Shown one piece after another: positions 57,201-64,000 of a stretch of DNA of 64,000 nt; the stretch's first letter is position 1, and the number at the start of each line of letters is the position of its first letter. The notes below the pieces were generated by a model. The model saw only the letters and a list, made by a program, of their open reading frames with translations, had not been told where the DNA came from and did not search any database. The position numbers were made by a program, and so were the translations under genes. Location of the stretch: NCBI GenBank assembly GCA_964409685.1, contig CAYPEJ010000002.1, positions 193,963-257,962 on the forward strand, written 5' to 3'. The stretch is from Clostridium_AI sp964409685 (GTDB lineage Bacteria > Bacillota > Clostridia > Lachnospirales > Lachnospiraceae).

Positions 57201-59991
57201 AACTACAAGCTTAGAAGAGATTAAGGAAAACTACGAAGCAAAAGAATATGCAGATAGGGAAAAGAATGAGAATGCCCAAGTCAAAAGCATTGTTGTAAGT
57301 ACCAAGAGCAATCAGAAGTTTGAAGATGTAGATACCTATCTAACGTCTTGTATGGAAGCAGATTTGACGAATATGATTGCTGAAGTATTAAGTATAGATG
57401 CTTCCGATATTCAAAGAGATGAAGCAATCGCAGAATTGGGATTTGATTCATTACTCTTTACATCGCTTACCGTAAAAGTAAGAGAGCATTTTAAAATTAA
57501 GTTAAATATTCAAGCATTTATCGACTATCCGACAGTGGAAGCATTTGTAAGATTTGTGCAATCTCGTAATTATCAAGAAATGCGAGAAATGTATCAAGAA
57601 AAGATCGATGAGTGGAAAATGAGTAGTGCGGAGGAATCAGAGGGGGGAAATGTTTCGGTAGATTCAACTGATTTTGATGATACAATAGAAAAAATGACAG
57701 TCATCCGTCCGAAAAGAAAGAAAACTCCTATGAAAGTCTGTGCAAGCGATATTGCAGTTGTTGGTATGTCTGGTATGTTTGCGCAATCCAATGATGTACA
57801 AGAATTTTATGAGAATTTACTAGAAGGAAAACAACTGTTTACAGAGTATCCTCGAAATCGTGGAATTAAATTTCCAAAGCAACAGGATAATCAAATGTAT
57901 ACAGGATCATATTTAGAAAAAGTAAAGAAATTCGACTATGAGTTTTTCAATATTCCACGAAAAGAAGCCGAATTCATGGATCCACAAGAACGTATTTTGC
58001 TACAAATGACTTGGAAGGCCTTAGACGAAGCTGGATACAGCAAGGACAAGATAAAAAGTACCAATATGGGTGTCTATGTCGGTGCAACGGATTGCGAATA
58101 TGATAAAGTTGTAAGAGAAAATATCAGACGTGTAGATGCCAATGTATTGTATAAGTTAGAACTAAATCAACTTGCAGAACGTGTAGCAGGTAGGTTAGGA
58201 ATCAATGGTCCAAGTAAAGTGGTTCAAACCGGTGACTCCAGTTCTCTATCAGCGGTAGTAGAAGCGATAAATAGCTTACGTTTAGGTAATGTAGATATGG
58301 CAATTGCAGGTGGTGTAAATCTAAACTTTGATTTAGACAAGTATGAGCTACTGCGCTTACAAGGCACTTTAAATATGGAAGAATGTTGTAATCCATTTGA
58401 CAAAGCAGCGAAAGGGTATTTGCGAGGTGAAGGAGCAGGAGTTGTCATTCTGAAATCCTTAGAGGCAGCAATTGCAGAAGGTGATACCATTTATGCTGTA
58501 ATTAAGGAGTATGGTGAAACAGGTTCGGGAAATCAAGGATACGGAACCTTCTCATCAGAAAATCAAGTGAAATCCATTGTGCAAGCATATAAAAAATCTG
58601 GAGTGGATATATCCGATGTTCAATACATGGAAACCAGTGGTTTTTGTAACGCAAATGGTGACATTACAGAATTAAACAGTATTCAGAAAGCCTACCAGTT
58701 ACTAGGTGGAAGAAAGGATCATTTTGTAAAACTTGGATGTGTAAAAGGCAATATCGGACATTTAGATGGTGCATCAGGAATGGCATCACTCATTAAAGTA
58801 ATTTCCTCGTTGAAACAGGATAGAATTCCTCCAACTGTTGGGATTACAGAATTAACAACCTATTCCAATTTGGATAGGGAAGTGTTCTCATTTACACAAG
58901 AGGAATGTGAGTGGACAGAAGCAGAAGCAAGATATGCAGCAGTTAATGGATTTGGTTTCACAGGAAATAATATACATATGATCTTACAGGCATATGAATC
59001 AGAAGAGGATGAGCTATGTGAAAATGAAAAGCAATTAACTAGTTTCCATGAAAAAGATTGTTGGGTGCAGCAAGATATCTATAGACAACTAGAGTCTGAT
59101 AAACCACTTCAGCTTGTTCAAGTGAGAAATTCAGGACTTGATGAAACCTTTACAACCTTTTGGTACAATTTGAAACAGAAAGGTATCAGTAGCTATCTTA
59201 GACAATGCGATTCGGATAAATTACTTTATCGAAATAGTTGTTTAGATGGAAATAATGTAATTCACTTATTGGTCACAGTTCCATCAACAGGAAAGAAAGT
59301 AGAAGTTGTAAGTGTTGGAAAGGGTACTCCAGTGGTAATGCTCGCGGGATACGGAATTACAGCGCCACAATGGATACCACAATTTGCGCAGTTTAAGAGA
59401 AAGTATCAGATGATATGCATTCATCAACCAGGTGTAGGTTTAAGTGAACCGATTGAAGAAAATTCATTTGATGTGATTGCAAAAATCTATAAAGAAGTGT
59501 TAGATATTTTAGAAGTACAGGGACCTGTACATGTGGTTGCATCTTCCTGGGGAGCCTTTGTAGCTCAATATTTTGCTAGTATGTATCCAGCAGAAGTGAA
59601 AAGTATGATATTAGCGGGATGTTCTGGCAGACAGACAATGGATTTCGGAGAAAAAGTAGAAGATAAGTTGAAACGAGACTTTGAAATCAGTAATGCGGAA
59701 GATAAAGTGGGAATATTAGCGATTTCTTCATGTTTAACAATTGTTGAGACAGAGGAGAAAGATATCGATACGTTAGCGGAAGCGAAAAAAATAAGTACTC
59801 CTACTTTAATCATCTATGGGGAACACGACCAAGTCGTATCAAGAGAACGAACAGAAGAATTGTATGCAACTATAAGTACTGCTAAGTTACACATAATGAA
59901 AGGAGCTGGACATATTCCAAATGTAACACATGCGTTGAAATTTAACCATTTAATGTCCGGATTTATTGAAAAGTACGACAAAAGGAAATAG
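54202..59991 (+). CDS. Terminal NRPS-PKS polypeptide J: C-A-PCP-KS13(inactive)-thioesterase
   Basis: This 1929-residue protein overlaps the preceding stop by 8 bases behind a G6 ribosome site. A docking segment (AKGELSVEAAMQQI) leads into a condensation domain (about 45-480, HHIIFDG with His179, His180, Asp184), an adenylation domain (about 510-1000, YTSGSTGTPKG, YGPTE, GDLG, catalytic Lys in SCKIDRK) and a PCP (Ser1083). By eye the A-domain pocket reads D-F-L-M-L-A-G-V-V-K, which I cannot assign. KS13 (1180-1600) has Asp1345 where the catalytic Cys belongs (QTGDSSS) and Ser1479 at the HGTGT histidine, while KGNIGH is kept, so it cannot condense. It lacks the flanking subdomain and ends in an FHEKDCW motif. 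An alpha/beta-hydrolase thioesterase follows (about 1660-1929) with Ser1782 in ASSWG, Asp1876 and His1904. This is the release module: it adds the second amino acid and frees the product by hydrolysis or cyclisation. Confidence 0.95.
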   Translation: MNKEEIFELVAKGELSVEAAMQQIAELQNKERNQEKPSYDLKVWGKTIEDYPLTEAQKALWVFYQMDPESYAYNVPCAFRVKGDLDVVKLRTTCNDIAKRHPILKGHIVLKNNMPFMRIEEAQETLVESIEIDKDQIEDVEALVLQEARASFDLENGPLFWVRLLLISDTEKILLFNFHHIIFDGISLSIFLSEFNDIYENVLNGKANSLERIEADYSEYANMQQEGLKNGGMEKDKQYWMNELRGELPCLEFVPKTKKAKYSKEGTNRDLIIEGELFKKLMEMVQKEDTTLFTIMLSAYNVLMYYFGYQEDIIIGIPVAGRPNHKFDKLIGYFVNLIMIRSNLSDNPTFADILKQVKMKTIKGFEHSNYPYALLCRDICQGTERDQIFEVSFQFQNWIMDMERKNLVCNDFELEAFNNIQQDGAIDFSIEVHQFHDKLRVYFKYNPEDYEEELVGSMVDTYYNILDSVTKNGEVRLWDIDLVSKSQETLLIEKFTGPLEEINREKTMIDFIDKNAELDPDKLAIVCMESSVTYGELKKKTDVLAQKLMDMGVKQHDFVGVYMQRSVECILAFLAIMKAGAAYIPIDPIFPPERVDYILEESESSLLLYNDNLIKNCNSNISSFEITEEAILLLEKEYEGKESLWEKPLIQGKDVAYVIYTSGSTGTPKGVLVNHAGLSNFTLSCLHVPEYQKEDYSFSVASISFDFTILEYYCPLVAGGTFEILPYHVSRDGTLFKEKLDEGKCNFLMCTPAAMQMLLISGWKNKSVKKILLAGEALNSALIEQVADECPIIWNGYGPTETTVVTTFSRVHRGEKITIGKPVENVNIYILNKNKKLMPLGVPGEIVIGGKGVGNGYLKRPELSAEKFIVNPFASEQESKMYCSGDLGTYQSDGSIYYGGRIDQQVKLNGFRIELEEIESHLKEIPEIAEAVVALRKDHKNKDYLQAFVIVEEEQELPQKEEIVGILKSTMPFYMIPSSILVLKDMPKNVSCKIDRKYLTTTSLEEIKENYEAKEYADREKNENAQVKSIVVSTKSNQKFEDVDTYLTSCMEADLTNMIAEVLSIDASDIQRDEAIAELGFDSLLFTSLTVKVREHFKIKLNIQAFIDYPTVEAFVRFVQSRNYQEMREMYQEKIDEWKMSSAEESEGGNVSVDSTDFDDTIEKMTVIRPKRKKTPMKVCASDIAVVGMSGMFAQSNDVQEFYENLLEGKQLFTEYPRNRGIKFPKQQDNQMYTGSYLEKVKKFDYEFFNIPRKEAEFMDPQERILLQMTWKALDEAGYSKDKIKSTNMGVYVGATDCEYDKVVRENIRRVDANVLYKLELNQLAERVAGRLGINGPSKVVQTGDSSSLSAVVEAINSLRLGNVDMAIAGGVNLNFDLDKYELLRLQGTLNMEECCNPFDKAAKGYLRGEGAGVVILKSLEAAIAEGDTIYAVIKEYGETGSGNQGYGTFSSENQVKSIVQAYKKSGVDISDVQYMETSGFCNANGDITELNSIQKAYQLLGGRKDHFVKLGCVKGNIGHLDGASGMASLIKVISSLKQDRIPPTVGITELTTYSNLDREVFSFTQEECEWTEAEARYAAVNGFGFTGNNIHMILQAYESEEDELCENEKQLTSFHEKDCWVQQDIYRQLESDKPLQLVQVRNSGLDETFTTFWYNLKQKGISSYLRQCDSDKLLYRNSCLDGNNVIHLLVTVPSTGKKVEVVSVGKGTPVVMLAGYGITAPQWIPQFAQFKRKYQMICIHQPGVGLSEPIEENSFDVIAKIYKEVLDILEVQGPVHVVASSWGAFVAQYFASMYPAEVKSMILAGCSGRQTMDFGEKVEDKLKRDFEISNAEDKVGILAISSCLTIVETEEKDIDTLAEAKKISTPTLIIYGEHDQVVSRERTEELYATISTAKLHIMKGAGHIPNVTHALKFNHLMSGFIEKYDKRK

Positions 59992-60014
59992 TGCATCCCA
60001 AAATAAAAAGAATT

Positions 60015-60055
60015 AAAAGAACAGGTGGACATGCCTCCTCCTGTTCTTTTTCTGA
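60015..60055. terminator. Intrinsic terminator closing the PKS-NRPS operon, possibly bidirectional
   Basis: An 11-bp perfect stem (AAAAGAACAGG with CCTGTTCTTTT) spans a 14-base loop and is followed by a T tract. It lies 24 bases after the stop of polypeptide J. The A-rich left arm gives a U tract on the other strand, so it could also end the convergent fabV transcript. Confidence 0.85.
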
Positions 60056-60103
60056 AATGTTTTGTAAATCAATGTAAGAATATTTGTATTCTTTCAATGC
60101 TAC

Positions 60104-61267
60104 TTAGATTAAATTAATATCTTCCTCATAATCCACATTTTCAAAGTTAAATCCAAACATCCTATAAAAATCATCCCAGTATCCATCAGGATCTGCAAGT
60201 TCTCTGAAGTTCTCCGTCGTTACTTCATCCCATCGCGCCATAACCGCCTTCTGAACATCCTCGCGCATTTCCCAGTCATCTACACGAATCAAACCAGTTT
60301 CATCCGTAATCACACCATCAGAACCTAGCATCTTATCATGGAATAAACGATACATCTGTTCAATACAACCTTCATGAATATTTTTTTCTTTCATAACCTT
60401 GTAAAGTAAGGAAATATATAAAGGGACAACAGGAATCGCAGAACTAGCTTGTGTTACAAGTGCTTTGTTTACAGAAACATAAGCATTAACACCTTTTGAA
60501 CCATATTCCTTTGTAATCTCTTCTGCAGTGGTACAAAGATGACGTTTTGCCATACCAATGGTACCATTTGTATAAATAGGGTGAGTAATCTCAGGTCCGA
60601 TATAGGAATATGCAACAGTCTTTACATTATCTGCAAGAACACCAGCTTCATCTAATGCAACAATCCAATCTTTCCAATCTTCACCGCCCATAACCGTTAC
60701 AGTATTTGCAACTTCTTCCTCAGTGGCATAAGGTATACTAGCGTCTGTAATTGTATTATGTACTAAATCCCAGTTTTTATTTTTAAATTCATCTGAAATG
60801 GCTTTAATTACAGATGAATAAGTAACTCCATCTTTGGTTCTTCTTGGAGCAGCAATACTATATACAAGCATATCGATTTTTCCGAGGTCTTGTTTAATCA
60901 TATCAATGGTTTGCTGTTTTACTTCAGGTGAAAATGCATCCCCATTAATAGTCTTCGCATACAGTCCTTCACTTTGTGCGATTTCATCAAATGCCAATGT
61001 ATTATAGTAACCAGCAGTCGCACATCTTCTTTCGGTAGGTTGTTTTTCAAACATAATCCCTAGTGTATTTGCCTTTCCACCAAATGCAAGACTAATCCTG
61101 GAAGCTAGTCCATATCCAGTGGAACATCCGATAACAAGAACGTTTTTTACACCATCAATTGGAGCTTGTTCTTTTACATATGCAATTTGTCTTTTTACGT
61201 TTTCTGCACAGCCAATTGGATGAGCTGTAGTACAAATAAATCCTTTTACCTTTGGTTTTATTATCAT
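60104..61267 (-). CDS. fabV: Trans-2-enoyl-CoA/ACP reductase, FabV/TER family
   Basis: This soluble NADH-dependent reductase acts on the double bond of trans-2-enoyl thioesters in fatty-acid elongation or butyryl-CoA formation. The N terminus MIIKPKVKGFICTTAHP is the family signature. VLVIGCSTGYGLASR is the nucleotide-binding loop, SYIGPEITHPIYTNGTIGMAK holds the Tyr...Lys active site spaced as in this family, and EDVQKAV lies in the conserved C-terminal block. About 387 residues is close to the family's usual 390-400. I chose the ATG at 61267 because the GAGGA site at 61277-61281 is 9 bases away; an upstream ATG (61273) and GTG (61282) are in frame but too close to, or on top of, that site. 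The gene converges on the PKS operon and has its own promoter, so it probably serves primary lipid metabolism rather than the assembly line. Confidence 0.95.
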   Translation of the reverse strand: MIIKPKVKGFICTTAHPIGCAENVKRQIAYVKEQAPIDGVKNVLVIGCSTGYGLASRISLAFGGKANTLGIMFEKQPTERRCATAGYYNTLAFDEIAQSEGLYAKTINGDAFSPEVKQQTIDMIKQDLGKIDMLVYSIAAPRRTKDGVTYSSVIKAISDEFKNKNWDLVHNTITDASIPYATEEEVANTVTVMGGEDWKDWIVALDEAGVLADNVKTVAYSYIGPEITHPIYTNGTIGMAKRHLCTTAEEITKEYGSKGVNAYVSVNKALVTQASSAIPVVPLYISLLYKVMKEKNIHEGCIEQMYRLFHDKMLGSDGVITDETGLIRVDDWEMREDVQKAVMARWDEVTTENFRELADPDGYWDDFYRMFGFNFENVDYEEDINLI

Positions 61268-61305
61268 TTTCATCGTCCTCACTATTCATTTGATTATCAA
61301 AATAT

Positions 61306-61334
61306 ATTTTAGCATAGAATATTTTAAGATACAA
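61306..61334 (-). promoter_or_regulatory. Predicted sigma-A promoter of fabV
   Basis: On the minus strand, a -35-like TTGTAT (61329-61334) and a -10-like TAAAAT (61306-61311) are separated by 17 bases. They lie about 40 bases upstream of the chosen fabV start. Confidence 0.55.
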
Positions 61335-61385
61335 TGAAAAATATGGAAGAAGAACTTACGAAATTATGACTTTTCAAATAGTCTA

Positions 61386-61414
61386 TTTACATTTTGGAAA
61401 ACTTCTTCTATTAT
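61386..61414 (+). promoter_or_regulatory. Predicted sigma-A promoter of the glycosyltransferase group
   Basis: A TTTACA -35 (61386-61391) and a TATTAT -10 (61409-61414) are separated by exactly 17 bases, each one mismatch from consensus. They sit 50 bases before the start codon, in the 197-base divergent gap between fabV and the glycosyltransferase, which holds nothing else recognisable. Confidence 0.72.
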
Positions 61415-61464
61415 TTAGGATATATTATTTTAGGCGAAAGTAACGCCATATATGGAGGTTAATT

Positions 61465-62643
61465 ATGAATATAGGATTGTTTACAGAAACCTATTATCCA
61501 GAGATAAATGGTGTGGCAGCGTCAGTATTCGTGTTAAAAGAAGAATTGGAAAAGCAGGGACATAATGTATATGTATTTACAACGACATCTCCCAATGCGC
61601 CGAAAAAAGAAAAGAATGTATATCGAGTTCGAAGTCTGCCATTTATCTTGATGACAGATAGAAGAGTTGGTTTGATGTATCAAAGAAGAATTGCGTCTGC
61701 AATAAAAAAACTACAGTTGGATGTGATACATACACATACGGAATTTTCCCTTGGCATCTTCGGAAGAATTATGGCAAGTGAATTAAAGATACCAATTGTT
61801 CATACGTATCATACAATTTATGAAGATTATACCCACTATATAGCCAAAGGGGCATTTTTAGATAGAAGGGCTAAAAAAGTGGTAAGGGGAATTACAAGGG
61901 TATGCTGTAATTCAGTTGACGAAGTCATTGTGCCGACAGAAAAAGTGGAGAAATTACTAAGAAATTATCATGTAAAAAGAGAAATTTATGTAATTCCAAC
62001 AGGAATCAATTTAGATAAATTTAAAAAGGAAAATATTGACATCAAGGAAGTGCAACAGATTAAAGAGAGTCTTGGTATCTTAGAATCTGATAAGGTGATT
62101 TTGTATTTGGGAAGAGTATCTAGTGAAAAAAATATCGAAGAGTTGATTCGAAATATGGAAGGGTATCTGGAGGAACGGCAAGATGTGAAGTTTGTCATTG
62201 TTGGAGATGGACCAGATAGAGCACGCCTTGAGAAGATTGTAGGTGGGATGATTTGCAAGGATTCTATTTTATTTGCAGGTGAGATTCCATATGATGAAGT
62301 AGGAAAATATTATCAAATAGGGAATGTATTCGTAAGTGCATCGACTAGTGAAACACAAGGAATCACTTTTATAGAAGCAATGGCATCTAGTCTTCCAGTA
62401 GTTGCAATGGAAGATAGATGTCTTGACGGAATACTAGAGGAAGGAGAGAACGGATATTTCTTTCATAACAAACAAGATTTTCAAGAGGCATTAGACGCAA
62501 TCTTGTATTCAGAGAATGCAAAAGATTTTTGTAGAAATGCAAGGGAATGTGCACTTCAACATTCCACGAAGAAGTTTGCAGAGTCTGTTCTTGATGTATA
62601 TGAAGCAGTATTAGAACGTTCCAGTGTAGAGTATGTGCGATAA
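61465..62643 (+). CDS. GT4-family glycosyltransferase, probably diacylglycerol glucosyltransferase-like
   Basis: This 392-residue GT-B glycosyltransferase begins MNIGLFTETYYPEINGVAASV, the N-terminal signature of the GT4 group that includes bacterial 1,2-diacylglycerol 3-glucosyltransferases and mannosyl-lipid enzymes. The acceptor-side HTHTEFSLG motif, the central YLGRVSSEKN and VGDGPDR segments, and the EX7E donor motif (ETQGITFIE) are intact. It has no membrane helix, so attachment to the cytoplasmic face would be peripheral. A GGAGG ribosome site lies 7 bases before the ATG, and its own promoter is visible. Its 3' end overlaps the next gene. Which lipid or sugar it uses cannot be told from sequence alone. 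Nothing ties it to glycosylation of the PKS product apart from proximity. Confidence 0.88.
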   Translation: MNIGLFTETYYPEINGVAASVFVLKEELEKQGHNVYVFTTTSPNAPKKEKNVYRVRSLPFILMTDRRVGLMYQRRIASAIKKLQLDVIHTHTEFSLGIFGRIMASELKIPIVHTYHTIYEDYTHYIAKGAFLDRRAKKVVRGITRVCCNSVDEVIVPTEKVEKLLRNYHVKREIYVIPTGINLDKFKKENIDIKEVQQIKESLGILESDKVILYLGRVSSEKNIEELIRNMEGYLEERQDVKFVIVGDGPDRARLEKIVGGMICKDSILFAGEIPYDEVGKYYQIGNVFVSASTSETQGITFIEAMASSLPVVAMEDRCLDGILEEGENGYFFHNKQDFQEALDAILYSENAKDFCRNARECALQHSTKKFAESVLDVYEAVLERSSVEYVR

Positions 62644-63418
62644 GAAAATGGAAGGAAAAAGGAATGTGCTTGTATTAAAAGGAATATTAATTGTAGTGGG
62701 AGTACTTGCATTCCTATATTATGGTGTGATTATCAGTATATTGGGATTTCGCAAAGATTTTTCGCTCATATGGATTGTAGGTGCTTTTGGGTGCTTCGGT
62801 CTTTTTGTATTGATTCAAGTGCTAGAAAAGAATCATTGTGAGAAGTGTTCATTGTTTGTAAATATTATTTTAATTACTTTGTCAATGGTGGTGCTTCTAT
62901 TTGGTATCATGCAGACAATTATTATAAGAGCTGGATATGAAGTGCCTTCCGCAAATGCGGACTATATGATAGTTCTAGGTGCACAAGTACGAGGAGAGAC
63001 AATCACATTGGCGTTAAAAAATCGTTTAGATGTTGCCTACGAGTATGCTATGGAGAATCCAAAGACAAAGGTAATCGTGTCAGGTGGTCAAGGAAAAGGG
63101 GAACATGTTAGTGAAGCCAAAGCAATGCATGATTACTTGATTCAGAAAGGCTTACCAGAAAAACAAATAATTATGGAGGCAAAGTCAACTAACACCAATG
63201 AAAACATTATGTACAGCAAACCGTTGCTAAAGGATGCAGATTCTGTTGTGATTGTGACCAATCGATTTCATTTATACCGAGCAAAGAGGATCGCAGAGAA
63301 GCAGCTTGATATGAATGTGCAAGGGTTAGGTGCAGAGACTGGGACTTTGTTATTTATTAATTACTATGTAAGGGAAGTATTCGCAACAGTGAAAGATAAA
63401 CTTGTTCAAAATATTTAG
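62633..63418 (+). CDS. YdcF/SanA-like (DUF218) membrane protein
   Basis: This 261-residue protein has three hydrophobic segments in its first 105 residues (about 16-36, 43-60 and 75-98), then a soluble DUF218/YdcF-type domain. YMIVLGAQVRG, VSGGQGKGEHVSEA, the STNTNENIMYS segment and VTNRFHLYRA are the recognisable conserved blocks. Proteins of this family are envelope-associated and are linked to cell-wall or nucleotide metabolism without a settled reaction. The start overlaps the glycosyltransferase gene by 11 bases and has only a weak ribosome site, which suggests translational coupling; an ATG at 62648 is a possible alternative. Co-transcription with the glycosyltransferase points to an envelope role. 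Confidence 0.85.
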   Translation: MCDKKMEGKRNVLVLKGILIVVGVLAFLYYGVIISILGFRKDFSLIWIVGAFGCFGLFVLIQVLEKNHCEKCSLFVNIILITLSMVVLLFGIMQTIIIRAGYEVPSANADYMIVLGAQVRGETITLALKNRLDVAYEYAMENPKTKVIVSGGQGKGEHVSEAKAMHDYLIQKGLPEKQIIMEAKSTNTNENIMYSKPLLKDADSVVIVTNRFHLYRAKRIAEKQLDMNVQGLGAETGTLLFINYYVREVFATVKDKLVQNI

Positions 63419-63430
63419 GAGGCGTTATTT

Positions 63431-63937
63431 ATGGAATCAAGAGATGAATTAAGGAAAGAATGTAGAAAGGAAAAAGCAGTTCGATTATTTAGAGAAGGAT
63501 TTAACTGTACACAGTCAGTATTTGCAGCTTACAGTGACCTGTATGGAATAGATGAAAAAACAGCACTTCGATTATCTTGTTCATTCGGTGCGGGTATGGG
63601 ACGTATGCGTGAAGTGTGTGGAACTTGTTCTGGTATGTTTCTAATTGCTGGTTTAGAGTCAGGAACAACAGAAGGAAGAGACAGCGAAGGGAAAAAGGCA
63701 AACTATGATATGGTACAGATGTTAGCAGATGAGTTTAGAAAACGAAATGGAACTATTATTTGCAAGGAATTGCTTGGTTTAGTAGAGCCCCAAGTTGTCA
63801 GTGCAGCAGAATTTAAAGAGACAACACCAGAAGAGCGAACCAAAGAGTACTATAAAAAACGTCCTTGTGTTCAATTAGTCGAAGAAGCCGCAGATATTTT
63901 AGAAAAAACAATTTTAAAAAACAAGAAGAATTTGTAA
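63431..63937 (+). CDS. C_GCAxxG_C_C family putative redox protein
   Basis: This 168-residue protein carries the family signature: GFNCTQSVF near residue 23, then CSFGAGMGRMREVCGTCSG around residues 50-68, with a later conserved Cys (RPCVQLV near 145). The conserved cysteines and glycines suggest metal or cofactor binding. The family is common in anaerobes, and its function is not established. A perfect AGGAGG ribosome site overlaps the stop of the preceding gene and lies 8 bases before the ATG, so it is probably the third gene of the same transcript. No signal peptide or membrane helix is evident. Confidence 0.88.
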   Translation: MESRDELRKECRKEKAVRLFREGFNCTQSVFAAYSDLYGIDEKTALRLSCSFGAGMGRMREVCGTCSGMFLIAGLESGTTEGRDSEGKKANYDMVQMLADEFRKRNGTIICKELLGLVEPQVVSAAEFKETTPEERTKEYYKKRPCVQLVEEAADILEKTILKNKKNL

Positions 63938-63959
63938 AAAATTCTTCTCAGACTGTTGA

Positions 63960-63999
63960 CAAAGTGGTCTTAGGATTTGAAAATCCTAAGACCACTTTG
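63960..63999. terminator. Long perfect inverted repeat at the window edge, probable terminator
   Basis: A 19-bp perfect stem (left arm begins CAAAGTGGTC, right arm ends GACCACTTTG) with a two-base centre starts 22 bases after the last stop codon. Any T tract would fall beyond the window, so termination is likely but not shown. Confidence 0.6.
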
Positions 64000-64000
64000 C

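Noticed and set aside
1..59991. Many open frames of 60-190 codons on the minus strand and in alternate plus frames
   Set aside because: They lie inside long PKS/NRPS genes, have shadow-type composition rich in Leu, Ser, His and Tyr, lack ribosome sites and match no recognisable family.
1..59991. Integrated acyltransferase domains
   Set aside because: After every KS flanking linker (YPF...W motif) the sequence goes directly to a DH, KR, ACP, ECH, TE or protein end. No GHSxG-type AT block was seen.
61283..61464. Riboswitch or small RNA in the divergent gap
   Set aside because: The gap is AT-rich with no conserved fold evident; both promoters and ribosome sites account for most of it.
63960..63999. 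Inverted repeat at the right edge as the end of an insertion sequence
   Set aside because: No transposase or target duplication is visible. Its position 22 bases after a stop codon fits a terminator better.

Overview
This AT-rich window is almost entirely one giant modular biosynthetic operon, read left to right from beyond the left edge to about 59991. A short primary-metabolism and envelope segment follows. The low GC, GGAGG-type ribosome binding sites, TTTACA/TATTAT-type promoter, a FabV-type enoyl reductase and a C_GCAxxG_C_C-family protein all suggest an anaerobic Firmicute of the Clostridia, perhaps Lachnospiraceae-like. That taxonomic call is inference.

Region 1 (1-59991) encodes a trans-AT polyketide synthase / non-ribosomal peptide synthetase assembly line. 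I count 13 ketosynthases (KS1-KS13), 17 carrier domains, 9 ketoreductases, 9 dehydratase or dehydratase-like domains, 2 C-A-PCP peptide modules, one in-line enoyl-CoA-hydratase domain and one C-terminal thioesterase. No module contains an acyltransferase, enoylreductase or methyltransferase, so malonyl loading must come from a separate AT outside the window. In gene order the line reads: A (left-truncated) DH-ACP-KR-KS1-DH-ACP-KR-KS2-ECH | B ACP-ACP | C KS3 | D linker-DHlike-KR-ACP-KS4-DH | E KR-ACP-KS5-DH-KR-ACP-KS6(no His)-ACP | F C-A-PCP-KS7 | G KR-ACP-KS8-DHlike-KR-ACP-KS9 | H DH-ACP-ACP-KS10-DH-KR-ACP-KS11-DH | I KR-ACP-KS12(no His)-ACP | J C-A-PCP-KS13(dead)-TE. If colinear, the product is a polyene/polyol chain with one likely beta-branch (KS2-ECH-ACP-ACP) and two amino-acid units. 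Each amino-acid module is fed by a non-elongating KS-ACP relay, and the thioesterase releases the chain after the second amino acid.

Four points stand out. (i) KS3 has no usable start codon and lies in the -1 frame behind an A10 run at the end of the di-ACP gene, which suggests productive frameshifting, transcriptional slippage or a broken gene. (ii) KS1, KS5, KS8 and KS12 carry a roughly 80-residue insertion in the post-KS flanking subdomain that looks like a carrier protein without its serine. (iii) The terminal KS13 has lost both the cysteine (now Asp) and the HGTGT histidine, yet it separates the last PCP from the thioesterase. (iv) KS3 is cut from its flanking subdomain by three in-frame stop codons.

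Region 2 (59992-64000) starts with an intrinsic terminator that closes the operon. It is followed by a convergent fabV gene. A divergent promoter pair then drives fabV leftward and, rightward, a three-gene group: a GT4 glycosyltransferase, a YdcF-like membrane protein and a C_GCAxxG_C_C protein. The window ends in a long perfect inverted repeat, probably another terminator. No tRNA, rRNA, CRISPR array or insertion sequence was seen. No gene-free stretch exceeds 300 bases; the longest, 61268-61464, holds the divergent promoters.
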